A stretch of 64,000 bases of DNA from Yoonia sp034652275 (lineage in GTDB: Bacteria > Pseudomonadota > Alphaproteobacteria > Rhodobacterales > Rhodobacteraceae), in assembly GCF_034652275.1 (NCBI RefSeq), contig NZ_JAXIWG010000001.1, forward strand, positions 1,550,001 to 1,614,000. Reading direction: 5' to 3'. This document shows positions 43,682 to 51,232 of this stretch, piece by piece. A model generated the notes under the pieces. The model was not told where the DNA came from, ran no database searches, and saw only the letters and a program-made list of their open reading frames with translations. The stretch's first letter is position 1. Every line of letters starts with the position of its first letter. The translations under genes were made by a program, and so were the position numbers.

Positions 43682-44513
43682 ACTGATTGCAGGTGTGGGC
43701 ACCAGCCATGTGCCGTCGATCGCGGCGGCGCTGGACAAGGGGTTGCGCGACAGCGACGAATGGAAACCATTCTTTGACGGCTATACTCCGGCGCAAGACT
43801 GGGTTGCGGCACAAAAACCCGACATCGCGGTGGTGATCTTTAACGATCACGGCAATGCGTTCTTTCTGGACCGCGTGCCGACACTGGCGCTTGGGGTGGC
43901 CGACACCTATGACCCGATCGACGAAGGCTGGGGGCCGCGACCCGTGCCAGCCTTTGAAGGGGCTGCCGATTTCGCGTGGCATCTGGCCGACCAAATGGTG
44001 ACCAGCCATTTCGACCCGCTGATCTGCCGCGAATTGCAGGTCGATCACGGGATGCAGGTGCCGATGGAGCTGGTGTTCGGCCGCCCTGCCGCATGGCCGG
44101 TCAAGGTGGTGCCGATCCTTGTCAACACGATCCAGTACCCGATCCCCACGCCGCAGCGCATGTGGGATCTGGGGCGCGTGCTGCGCCACGCCATCGAAAG
44201 CTGGCCCACCGATGAAAAGGTGGTGGTGCTGGGCACCGGCGGGCTGTCGCATCAGTTGCAGGGGGCGCGGGCAGGCTACATCAACCCTGACGCGGACCGT
44301 GAATGGATCGCCGATATCGGCCCCAATCCGCAACGCTATCGCGACATGACACGCGAGGATTATGTCGAGGTTTTCGGCTCGGAAGGGGCAGAACTGATCA
44401 TGTGGCTGGTGATGCGCGGCTGTATGGATGCACAGGTCAACACGCTGTGCCGCCATTATTTCGCGCCTGCGTCGATGACAGGTGCGGGCATGGTACTGCT
44501 GGAAAACGCCTGA
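43674..44513 (+). CDS. ligB: Protocatechuate 4,5-dioxygenase beta subunit
   Basis: Catalytic Fe(II) subunit that opens protocatechuate between carbons 4 and 5. The 279 residues contain the class III extradiol ligands His12 ('GVGTSHVPSI'), His59 ('FNDHGNAFF') and Glu240 ('GSEGAELIMW'), with positions as in LigB. It is coupled to the hydrolase-LigA gene upstream and its TGA overlaps the ATG of the YciI gene. Gallate may also be accepted. Confidence 0.9.
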   Translation: MARLIAGVGTSHVPSIAAALDKGLRDSDEWKPFFDGYTPAQDWVAAQKPDIAVVIFNDHGNAFFLDRVPTLALGVADTYDPIDEGWGPRPVPAFEGAADFAWHLADQMVTSHFDPLICRELQVDHGMQVPMELVFGRPAAWPVKVVPILVNTIQYPIPTPQRMWDLGRVLRHAIESWPTDEKVVVLGTGGLSHQLQGARAGYINPDADREWIADIGPNPQRYRDMTREDYVEVFGSEGAELIMWLVMRGCMDAQVNTLCRHYFAPASMTGAGMVLLENA

Positions 44514-44836
44514 TGTATTTCCTGATGATCTGCCTGCATCATGACGGCCCCGACATCGCCGCGCTGCGCGACCGGTTGCGCCCAGCGCACCGCGCATGGG
44601 TCGCGTCCGGTGGCAATGGCGTGGCACGGGTGCTGACCGGATCGGCGCTATGGAACGATGCAGGCGACGGGATCGGCAATTTCGGCATTATCGAAGCCGC
44701 GGACGAGGCTGCCGCCCGCGCCTTTGCCACAGGCGATCCTTTTGCCACGGGGGGCGTGGTCAGGCAGGTCGAACTGACGCGCATGGCCGACACGTTTCAG
44801 GCCGCGCGCATTCAGCCACTGACGCAGGCAGGCTAA
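44513..44836 (+). CDS. YciI-family protein
   Basis: A 107-residue ferredoxin-like alpha+beta protein starting MYFLMICLHHDGPDIAALRDRLRPAHRAWV, typical of YciI, a fold related to muconolactone isomerase; the His/Asp of the start region are the usual polar site. The start overlaps the ligB stop (TGATG), so it is translated with the dioxygenase. It may assist cyclisation or isomerisation of the ring-cleavage product; no direct evidence. Confidence 0.75.
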   Translation: MYFLMICLHHDGPDIAALRDRLRPAHRAWVASGGNGVARVLTGSALWNDAGDGIGNFGIIEAADEAAARAFATGDPFATGGVVRQVELTRMADTFQAARIQPLTQAG

Positions 44837-44860
44837 GTCTCTGCCTGCGATGTGGCGGCG

Positions 44861-45460
44861 TCATGCAGGCGTGATGTAAAATGTCGGGGCCGCGAATATA
44901 GCAGGGCTTTGGTCGCGCTGCACATTTGCGGTACGGTGCGGCCGGTCGCGCGGGCTGGTGTCAAGATAGTGCTGTGTCACCAGCGGGCGGAACCCTTCTG
45001 CCGTGATCCGGTAATGGATATGCGGCGGGCGCGGCCAGTATTCTTTCGGAAACAACGACATGACCGCGAACCGGCCTTCGGCATCCGCGATCACAGTGCC
45101 GCGCATATCCAGCGCGTCATCGGGAAAGTCGGCATAATCACCGTTTTGCTGCGGATGATAGCGCCCGCTGCCGTCGGTCTGCCACAGTTCCAGCCTAGCA
45201 CCCGAGACAGGCGTTTCGGGGTCTGCGGCATTCATCACCTGCCCCGTGATCTGCATCACCTCGCCCTGTTTGCCAAAGCGGTTCAGGTCGGCCACCACCG
45301 GCATGTTGCTGATGTAATACGGCCCTTCCATATCGCTTGCGGTGGGGATCATCGCCTGCTGGGCGGCTGCACGGCCAGCGGACAGACCAAGCGCGGCTGG
45401 CACCATGGCGGCGAATTGCAAGAACCGGCGACGGGCGGGCTGGCGTGTGTGATCGGACAA
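44861..45460 (-). CDS. Tat-exported intradiol dioxygenase-like protein
   Basis: A 199-residue protein with a twin-arginine signal ('QPARRRFLQFAAMVPAALGLSAGRAAAQ') and an intradiol dioxygenase core: Tyr in 'MEGPYYISN', Tyr plus two His in 'YWPRPPHIHYRI' match the Fe(III) ligand set. The TTG at 45460 has AAGGAG with six-base spacing and gives the best signal peptide; an ATG at 45502 is the alternative. It is the last gene of the ALDH-calA-Liv operon. Periplasmic ring cleavage or binding of a catechol is implied; the substrate is unknown. Confidence 0.75.
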   Translation of the reverse strand: MSDHTRQPARRRFLQFAAMVPAALGLSAGRAAAQQAMIPTASDMEGPYYISNMPVVADLNRFGKQGEVMQITGQVMNAADPETPVSGARLELWQTDGSGRYHPQQNGDYADFPDDALDMRGTVIADAEGRFAVMSLFPKEYWPRPPHIHYRITAEGFRPLVTQHYLDTSPRDRPHRTANVQRDQSPAIFAAPTFYITPA

Positions 45461-45558
45461 GACTTTCTCCTTCAGGCGAGGCTGACGCTCTGCGGCAGAC
45501 ATCGGGTGGGCAAAAGCGGTTTCCAACCCCGCTTTCTGATTTGTGATCGCGCCGGCCG

Positions 45559-46542
45559 TTACAGACCCAGCCGCTTGCGCATCGACAGTGGTTCGGCGCG
45601 TCCACGGTCGAGCCACAGCCCGACGATGCCATTGGGCAGATACAGCGCGAACAGGATCGCCAGAATCCCCACACCCGCCATATACCAAGCGCCAAAATCG
45701 CCAAAAATTTCTTGCAAGGCAAAGAACAGCAGCGCCCCAAGGATCGGGCCGATAAACGTGCCGATGCCGCCCACCAGCACCATGAACAGCATGAACACCG
45801 ACCATTGCACCCCGAACGCCGTGCGCGGCTGGAACGTGATCGCAGAAGCAAGCCACAACGTCCCCGCCACCGCGCAACCGATCGAGGCAAGGATGTAAAT
45901 GCGCTGCTTGACCTGAAACGTGGAAATCCCGACCGAAGCAGCGGCTTCTTCATCATCACGGATCGCCTGGGCCTGCGCGCCGGTGCGCCCTTGCAGCAGT
46001 TTCCAGCTGCCCCACAGCATCAGCGACATCGTGGCCAGCCCCAGCAGATAGATCGTCAAGCGCCGCACTTCGGGTGCATAGGCGTTCAGCGCAGTGACAG
46101 ATGTTCCGGTATCACCCTGAATCATCGGGTCAAAGGACACGACTGACCGGATCGCCTCGGCGATGACCCAAGTGGCGATGGCGAACTCGCCCGCTTTCAT
46201 CCGCAAAACGAACCACGACAAACCCCATGCCACCACACCGGTGCAAAGCGCGCCGATGAAGATCGCTGGAAACGGCGGCAGGCCCGCGTCCACCATGCGC
46301 ACCATCGCATAGCCGCCAAGCCCGACAAACGCCTGCTGGCCCACCGACACCAGACCGGCATAACCGGCAAGAAGGTTCCACATCGTGGCGAACATGATCA
46401 GGATAAACAGATAGGTCAGCTTGTCCACCACCAGCGCCGAACCCGCCAGCGGCAAAAGCGCCAGCGCGATGCCCAGCCCCAGCGCCAGCCAGATCAGCCG
46501 CCGGTCGGGTGCCGACATCGGCAAAATGCTGTTGGGGGTCAT
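45559..46542 (-). CDS. livM: Branched-chain-type ABC transporter permease LivM
   Basis: A 327-residue membrane protein with about nine helices; 'GYAGLVSVGQQAFVGLGGYA' and 'AIRDDEEAAASVGISTFQVK' are the conserved LivM blocks. The start MTPNSILPMSAPDRR at 46542 overlaps the livH stop (ATGA); a longer upstream frame is without homology. HAAT-family importers of this kind often take up aromatic acids, which the operon context suggests. Confidence 0.9.
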   Translation of the reverse strand: MTPNSILPMSAPDRRLIWLALGLGIALALLPLAGSALVVDKLTYLFILIMFATMWNLLAGYAGLVSVGQQAFVGLGGYAMVRMVDAGLPPFPAIFIGALCTGVVAWGLSWFVLRMKAGEFAIATWVIAEAIRSVVSFDPMIQGDTGTSVTALNAYAPEVRRLTIYLLGLATMSLMLWGSWKLLQGRTGAQAQAIRDDEEAAASVGISTFQVKQRIYILASIGCAVAGTLWLASAITFQPRTAFGVQWSVFMLFMVLVGGIGTFIGPILGALLFFALQEIFGDFGAWYMAGVGILAILFALYLPNGIVGLWLDRGRAEPLSMRKRLGL

Positions 46543-47465
46543 GTCTTTCTCCGTATCATATCGCGCTTGTGGAACATCACGGCCAGTGCGGCACGCCAGC
46601 CGCCCCGTTCGGCGGCGGCACCTTGTGTCATCCGCCACGCCAGCACAGCCAGAAATACGCAATGGCCCGCAAGGATCGAAAACTGCGGTGAAATCAGCCC
46701 CCCAACAGATTGCGCAAGGCCAAGGGCGATGCCACCGATCAAAGTGCCGCGCAGTGAGCCGATCCCGCCGATCACCACCGCCTCGAACGCGAAGATCAAC
46801 AGCATCGGCCCTGAAAACGGCGTCACCTGTGCACGCAGGGCAAGGAATATCCCCGCCAGCCCCGCCAGCGCCACGGCGATGGCCGCCGCCTTGCGATGCA
46901 CGCGCCGGGGGTCCACGCCCGACAATGCCGCCGCTTCGGCATCGGTCGATGTGGCCCGCACCGCGCGGCCAAAGGCGGTGCGCGTCAGCAGCAGATGCAG
47001 CGCCCCCAGCACCAGCACTGCCGTCAGGAACATATAAACCGGCAGTTGCCCCAGAAAGATACCGCCCGGTAACTGCCAGCTTGCCCATGACAGGTTGCCG
47101 ATATAGGCCCCCAGCGATTTCGTGTCCGACCCGAACAGCCCGAACATCCCGTTCTGCAACGCCGCGCCAAGGCCGATGGTGGTCAGGATCGGGATCAGAA
47201 AACCACCACGCAGCGCGCGTTCAAAGATAAACCGCTGCATCAGCCAGCCAAGTGCGGCCATCACCGGCAGCGTCACCGCAATCGCCGGACCAACGCCCAG
47301 CCCCAGCCCCTGCACCAGCCACAGCGCGATCATCGCCCCCAGCACGGCCATATCGCCATGCGCAAGATTGATGAAACGCACCACCCCGAACATCAGCGAC
47401 AGGCCCGCCGCCAGCATTGCGTAATATCCGCCCAAAAGGATGCCTTGGATCACGGCCTCAAGCAT
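46539..47465 (-). CDS. livH: Branched-chain-type ABC transporter permease LivH
   Basis: A 308-residue membrane protein starting MLEAVIQGILLGGYYAMLAAGLSLMFGVVRFINLAHGDMAVLGA, the classical LivH N-terminus, with 'RAVRATSTDAEAAALSGVDPRRV' as the cytoplasmic coupling loop. Overlaps livF by eight bases upstream and livM downstream. It forms the heterodimeric channel with LivM. Confidence 0.92.
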   Translation of the reverse strand: MLEAVIQGILLGGYYAMLAAGLSLMFGVVRFINLAHGDMAVLGAMIALWLVQGLGLGVGPAIAVTLPVMAALGWLMQRFIFERALRGGFLIPILTTIGLGAALQNGMFGLFGSDTKSLGAYIGNLSWASWQLPGGIFLGQLPVYMFLTAVLVLGALHLLLTRTAFGRAVRATSTDAEAAALSGVDPRRVHRKAAAIAVALAGLAGIFLALRAQVTPFSGPMLLIFAFEAVVIGGIGSLRGTLIGGIALGLAQSVGGLISPQFSILAGHCVFLAVLAWRMTQGAAAERGGWRAALAVMFHKRDMIRRKT

Positions 47466-48183
47466 GTGACGTCTCCGTTGCCTTGTGGATGCCGAAATAG
47501 GCATCGGTAATCTGGGCGCGGGTCAGATTGGCAGGCGCGCCGTCGAGTTCCAGCACCCCTTCGGCCATGCAGATAAGCCGGGAGGCGAAATCCATCGCGC
47601 GGGTCAGATCCTGTTCGACCACGATCATCGTCATCCGCCCCCTGATCGCGGCCAGCGACTGGTAAACCCCTTCGACCGCTGCGGGCGACAGGCCTAGCGA
47701 CACCTCGTCCAGCAGCAACACCTTGGGGTTGGCGACCAGCGCGCGCGCAATCGCCACCGCCTGCCGCTGTCCGCCCGACAGCCCGCCTGCGGGACGGTCC
47801 AGCAGCGGTTTGATCTGTGCGAACGCATCGCAGACGGTAGGCAGGGTCCAGTCGCCACGGCGGCCATTTTCGGCAGCGATCTGCAGGTTTTCCCGCACGG
47901 TCATGTCTCCGAACAGCCGGCGGCCTTCGGGTGACAGGGCAATGCCTGCCTTGACGCGGGCATAGGCGGGCATGGTGGTGACAGGCGTGCCAAACAGGCT
48001 GATCGCGCCTTCGGCCACCGGATGCAGGCCCGCGATCATCCGCATCAGCGTGGTTTTACCCGCGCCATTGGCACCGATCACCGCCAGCACTTCGCCTTCG
48101 GCAATGGTCAGCGACAGACCCTTGATCGCTTGCAACTGGCCGTGACGGCCGATGACATCTGATAATTGCAGGGCATGTGTCAT
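47458..48183 (-). CDS. livF: ABC transporter ATP-binding protein LivF
   Basis: A 241-residue ATPase: Walker A 'GANGAGKTTLMRMIAGL', signature 'LSGGQRQAVAIARALVANPKVLLLDEVSLGL' with Walker B. One of the two ATPase subunits of the Liv importer; its ATG overlaps livG (ATGA). Confidence 0.92.
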   Translation of the reverse strand: MTHALQLSDVIGRHGQLQAIKGLSLTIAEGEVLAVIGANGAGKTTLMRMIAGLHPVAEGAISLFGTPVTTMPAYARVKAGIALSPEGRRLFGDMTVRENLQIAAENGRRGDWTLPTVCDAFAQIKPLLDRPAGGLSGGQRQAVAIARALVANPKVLLLDEVSLGLSPAAVEGVYQSLAAIRGRMTMIVVEQDLTRAMDFASRLICMAEGVLELDGAPANLTRAQITDAYFGIHKATETSHA

Positions 48184-48923
48184 TCGGGGCTGCTTCCTAG
48201 ATAGGCGCGCTGGACATCGGGGTGGGCCATCACATCGCGCGGGTCGCCCATCGCCAGTATCCGGCCTTCGGCCATGCAGACCAGCCGTGTGACCACGCGC
48301 AGCAGCGCATGCAGGATATGTTCGATCCAGACCACGGTCATGCCATCGGCCTGCAACTGCCGGATCAGTTCAACCAGTTCGACCAGTTCCGCCTCGGTCA
48401 GACCGCCGCCGATCTCGTCCAGCAGGATCACGGCGGGCTTGGTGGCCAGCGCGCGCGCCACCTCCAGCCGCTTGCGGTCCAGCAGGCCAAGCGCCGCTGC
48501 CGGACGGTTGGCATAAGCCAAAAGCCCTGTGCGCCGCAGGATATCGGCACCATGGGCGGTCGCGTCTGACGGTGACAGACCGGCACCGGACATCCCCGCC
48601 ACATGCACGTTTTCAAACACGGTCATGCCCAGAAACGGGCGCGGCACCTGATAGGTGCGCGACAATCCCATCCGGCACCGCTCGGATGCGGACGTGCCTT
48701 TCAGGTCTTGCCCTTGCAGGCTGATCGCACCGCTTGTGATCGGAAACGACCCCGCCATCGCCCCGAACAGCGTGGTTTTGCCCGCGCCATTGGGGCCGAC
48801 AATGCCCACCGCTTCACCTTGCATCACCGCGAAATCCACATCGTGCAACACTTTCAGCGCGCCGTAGGATTTGTTGACTCCGGTGGCGCGCAGCATGGGT
48901 TCGGGGTTCACCGACGCAATCAT
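48180..48923 (-). CDS. livG: ABC transporter ATP-binding protein LivG
   Basis: A 247-residue ATPase: Walker A 'GPNGAGKTTLFGAMAGSFP', 'YQVPRPFLGMTVFENVHVA' typical of LivG, and Walker B 'PAVILLDEIGGGL'. The usual ABC signature is altered to 'GLLDRKRLEVARAL', as in many LivG proteins. The ATG at 48923 is preferred over a GTG one codon upstream because of AAGGA spacing. It follows a long stem-loop after livK. Confidence 0.9.
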   Translation of the reverse strand: MIASVNPEPMLRATGVNKSYGALKVLHDVDFAVMQGEAVGIVGPNGAGKTTLFGAMAGSFPITSGAISLQGQDLKGTSASERCRMGLSRTYQVPRPFLGMTVFENVHVAGMSGAGLSPSDATAHGADILRRTGLLAYANRPAAALGLLDRKRLEVARALATKPAVILLDEIGGGLTEAELVELVELIRQLQADGMTVVWIEHILHALLRVVTRLVCMAEGRILAMGDPRDVMAHPDVQRAYLGSSPE

Positions 48924-48951
48924 CACAAGTTTCGTCCTTTTTGGATGGGGT

Positions 48952-48983
48952 GGTCCGGATGCGCCGCACAGCGCATCCGGACC
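48952..48983 (-). repeat. Perfect 13-bp stem-loop between livK and livG
   Basis: GGTCCGGATGCGC (48952-48964) and GCGCATCCGGACC (48971-48983) are perfect complements with a six-base loop. No T tract follows on the minus strand. Stem-loops at this position behind binding-protein genes commonly protect the upstream message and lower expression of the downstream subunits. Confidence 0.75.
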
Positions 48984-48993
48984 TTGTGCAACA

Positions 48994-50301
48994 TCAGCCG
49001 AAAGCCAACGGTTTGAACTCGGCTGTCAGGTCGATCTGCGGGAAATCCGCGTTGGACACGAGGTCAAGCTGGAACGGGAACGGACCTTCCGACTTGTTCC
49101 ACTGGCCACCGGCCAGACCGCTGACCGCGCAATTGGCCATAGGTCCGGTCGAGAAATCGACAGTCCCCACAGCGGTTTCCGCCTTGAGCATGGGCAGGGT
49201 CGCGGCCATAGCTTCCTTGTCCTTGGGGTTGCCGGATTGTTGCGCCAGCGCCAGTGCCGCATCAAACAGCGATGCCGAAGCGCCAAGCGCCTGCGCCCAT
49301 TGCCGGCCTGTTGCCGCCTCGTAGCCTGCGCCAAGTTCGGCATTGGTCATGCCAGTGGCTGTCGACGAGAACGGGAAAGCAGGATGCCAGTACACGCCGG
49401 TGCAAAGCCCCTGACCCAGATCGCCCAACGCCTCCATCTCGGCGGCGAACAGACCGGCCTTGGCCATCTGCATCACCTTAAGCTGCTGGGCCAGACCGCG
49501 CTGTGCTGCCTGCCGCCAGAATACGGGGAAATCGGGCGGGAACGGGAAACAAACCACAATCTCGACACCGGCGGATTTGAACGCCTCGATCTGGGTGGTG
49601 AAATCCTGGCTCATGTTTTCATAGGGGCCGGGATCGACCACCTCCCAGCCTTGTTCGACCAGCTTGGGCAGCAGGCCCGCGCGGATCGCATTGCCGTCGG
49701 CATCGGACGGGATCAGGGTCCCGACCTTTTTGTTCGTCTCAAGCAGCGACCACTGGCCGTTGTAAAGGTTGACGAAATTGCCGGTACCGAATGAAAAATG
49801 GAATGTCCATTTGAACGATTGTTCGCCCGGCTTGCCGCCGCGACCGAAATAGAACGCTTCCCACGGTGCAACGGTTGACAGGCAAGGTGTGGCCCCTGCC
49901 TCGCAGGCGTCCGACACAGGATTAACGGTTTCCGGCGCGGAATGGGTCAGGATCAGGTCAGGCGCTTGCGCGTTGATCATGTCGCGGGTGATCTGGCTGG
50001 CGCGGACCGGATCGGACTGGGTATCGGCGGTGATGATCTCGACGTTCATCATCTGCCCGCCGACGTCGATGCCGCCTGCCAGATTGGCGCGGATCGTGTC
50101 GATCAGATAGCCGTCAGCGCCGCCAAAGATGCCCAAAGGCCCCGATTGCGGGCCGATATAGCCGATCTTGAACGTCGCCGCGTCCTGCCCGAAGGCGCGC
50201 GTGCCGATCATCGGCGCGGCAAGGGCCGAACCCGCGATCAGGCGGTTGAAATGGCGGCGGCTCATGCCCGCTGCGGTCAGGATAGTGGATGTTTTGGTCA
50301 C
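48994..50301 (-). CDS. livK: ABC transporter substrate-binding protein (Liv/HAAT type)
   Basis: A 435-residue periplasmic binding protein. The N-terminus carries a Tat-like signal ('MSRRHFNRLIAGSALAAPMIGTRAFGQ' begins at residue 13), followed by 'FKIGYIGPQSGPLGIFGGADGYLID' and 'ITADTQSDPVRASQITRDMI' of the type I periplasmic fold. The GTG at 50301 has GGGAG upstream. The protein is longer than amino-acid LivK proteins (about 370) and has two-domain features of aromatic-acid binders. Substrate unproven. Confidence 0.88.
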   Translation of the reverse strand: MTKTSTILTAAGMSRRHFNRLIAGSALAAPMIGTRAFGQDAATFKIGYIGPQSGPLGIFGGADGYLIDTIRANLAGGIDVGGQMMNVEIITADTQSDPVRASQITRDMINAQAPDLILTHSAPETVNPVSDACEAGATPCLSTVAPWEAFYFGRGGKPGEQSFKWTFHFSFGTGNFVNLYNGQWSLLETNKKVGTLIPSDADGNAIRAGLLPKLVEQGWEVVDPGPYENMSQDFTTQIEAFKSAGVEIVVCFPFPPDFPVFWRQAAQRGLAQQLKVMQMAKAGLFAAEMEALGDLGQGLCTGVYWHPAFPFSSTATGMTNAELGAGYEAATGRQWAQALGASASLFDAALALAQQSGNPKDKEAMAATLPMLKAETAVGTVDFSTGPMANCAVSGLAGGQWNKSEGPFPFQLDLVSNADFPQIDLTAEFKPLAFG

Positions 50302-50385
50302 GTCATTCTCCCTTTTGTGGTGGTGGAAAGCCAGATCGCTGGCTGGCGCAGTGGCATGGGCCGCCGTGGGGCGACCCTGTTGATG

Positions 50386-51153
50386 TCAAACGTAAAGTGC
50401 GTCGATCCCGCCATCGACGGGCAGGTTGATACCCGTCACCCAGCGTGCGGCGTCCGAACACAAGAACAGGACCGGCGGCGCGATTTCATCTGCAATGGCG
50501 GGGCGTTTGATATTGGCGGCATCGGCCTGCACACGCTCTTCACCCAGCATCTGGACAAATTCGCCAAGGATCGGGGTGAACACAGGGCCGGGGGCAACCG
50601 CGTTCATGCGGATGTCGCGCTGCATGAACAAATCATAGCCGCGTTTTTTCGTCCACACGATCAGTGCTTCCTTGAAATACTGATAGCAGGTGTCCTGCGG
50701 CACCGGATGGGCGGCAAGCCACGCGGCCCCGTCGTCCCATGTGGTGGTGGCTGCCAGCGCCTTGTGCGCGTCCAGCCGCTTTGGCCATTCCGCCCCAAGG
50801 ATCGAGGTCAGGTTGACCACCGCACCGCCGCCTGACAGATGCGGCACCAGACTTTCGGTCAGATGGCGCAGCCCCAGATAGTTGACACGCGCCACCACAT
50901 CGGGGTCGGCCATGCCGGATACACCGGCAGCGTTGACCAGCGCGTCAATCCGCGATGGCAGTGCGCCGACAGCGGCGTCGATGGATCCGGCGTCACCCAT
51001 GTCGATCTTGATGAAGCTGTCCAGCGTGATCATCGGATCGTTGCGGTCCAGCCCGATGACATGGGCCCCCTGAAACCGCGCAAGGCGGGCAATCTCGGCC
51101 CCGATCCCCGAAGAGGCGCCAGTGATGGCGATGGTTTTTCCGTGCAAATTCAT
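50386..51153 (-). CDS. calA: Coniferyl-alcohol dehydrogenase (SDR)
   Basis: Oxidises coniferyl alcohol to coniferyl aldehyde with NAD. The 255-residue SDR has 'ITGASSGIGAEIARL', catalytic Tyr/Lys in 'CYQYFKEALIVWTKKRG', and 'NYLGLRHLTESLVPHLSGGGAVVNLTSILGAEWPKRL' and 'RMNAVAPGPVFTPILGEFVQMLGEERVQADA', which match what I know of Pseudomonas CalA in both content and length. The start at 51153 fits the family. It follows the aldehyde dehydrogenase in the operon and precedes livK, so oxidation and import of monolignol-type compounds are linked. Confidence 0.82.
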   Translation of the reverse strand: MNLHGKTIAITGASSGIGAEIARLARFQGAHVIGLDRNDPMITLDSFIKIDMGDAGSIDAAVGALPSRIDALVNAAGVSGMADPDVVARVNYLGLRHLTESLVPHLSGGGAVVNLTSILGAEWPKRLDAHKALAATTTWDDGAAWLAAHPVPQDTCYQYFKEALIVWTKKRGYDLFMQRDIRMNAVAPGPVFTPILGEFVQMLGEERVQADAANIKRPAIADEIAPPVLFLCSDAARWVTGINLPVDGGIDALYV

Positions 51154-51232
51154 GGTCTTTTTCCGTTTGATGCGCGCACCTGCCAGCCGCCCCCGAAGGG
51201 GCGCCTGACCGGCTTTGCTGGTTTGCAATGGA

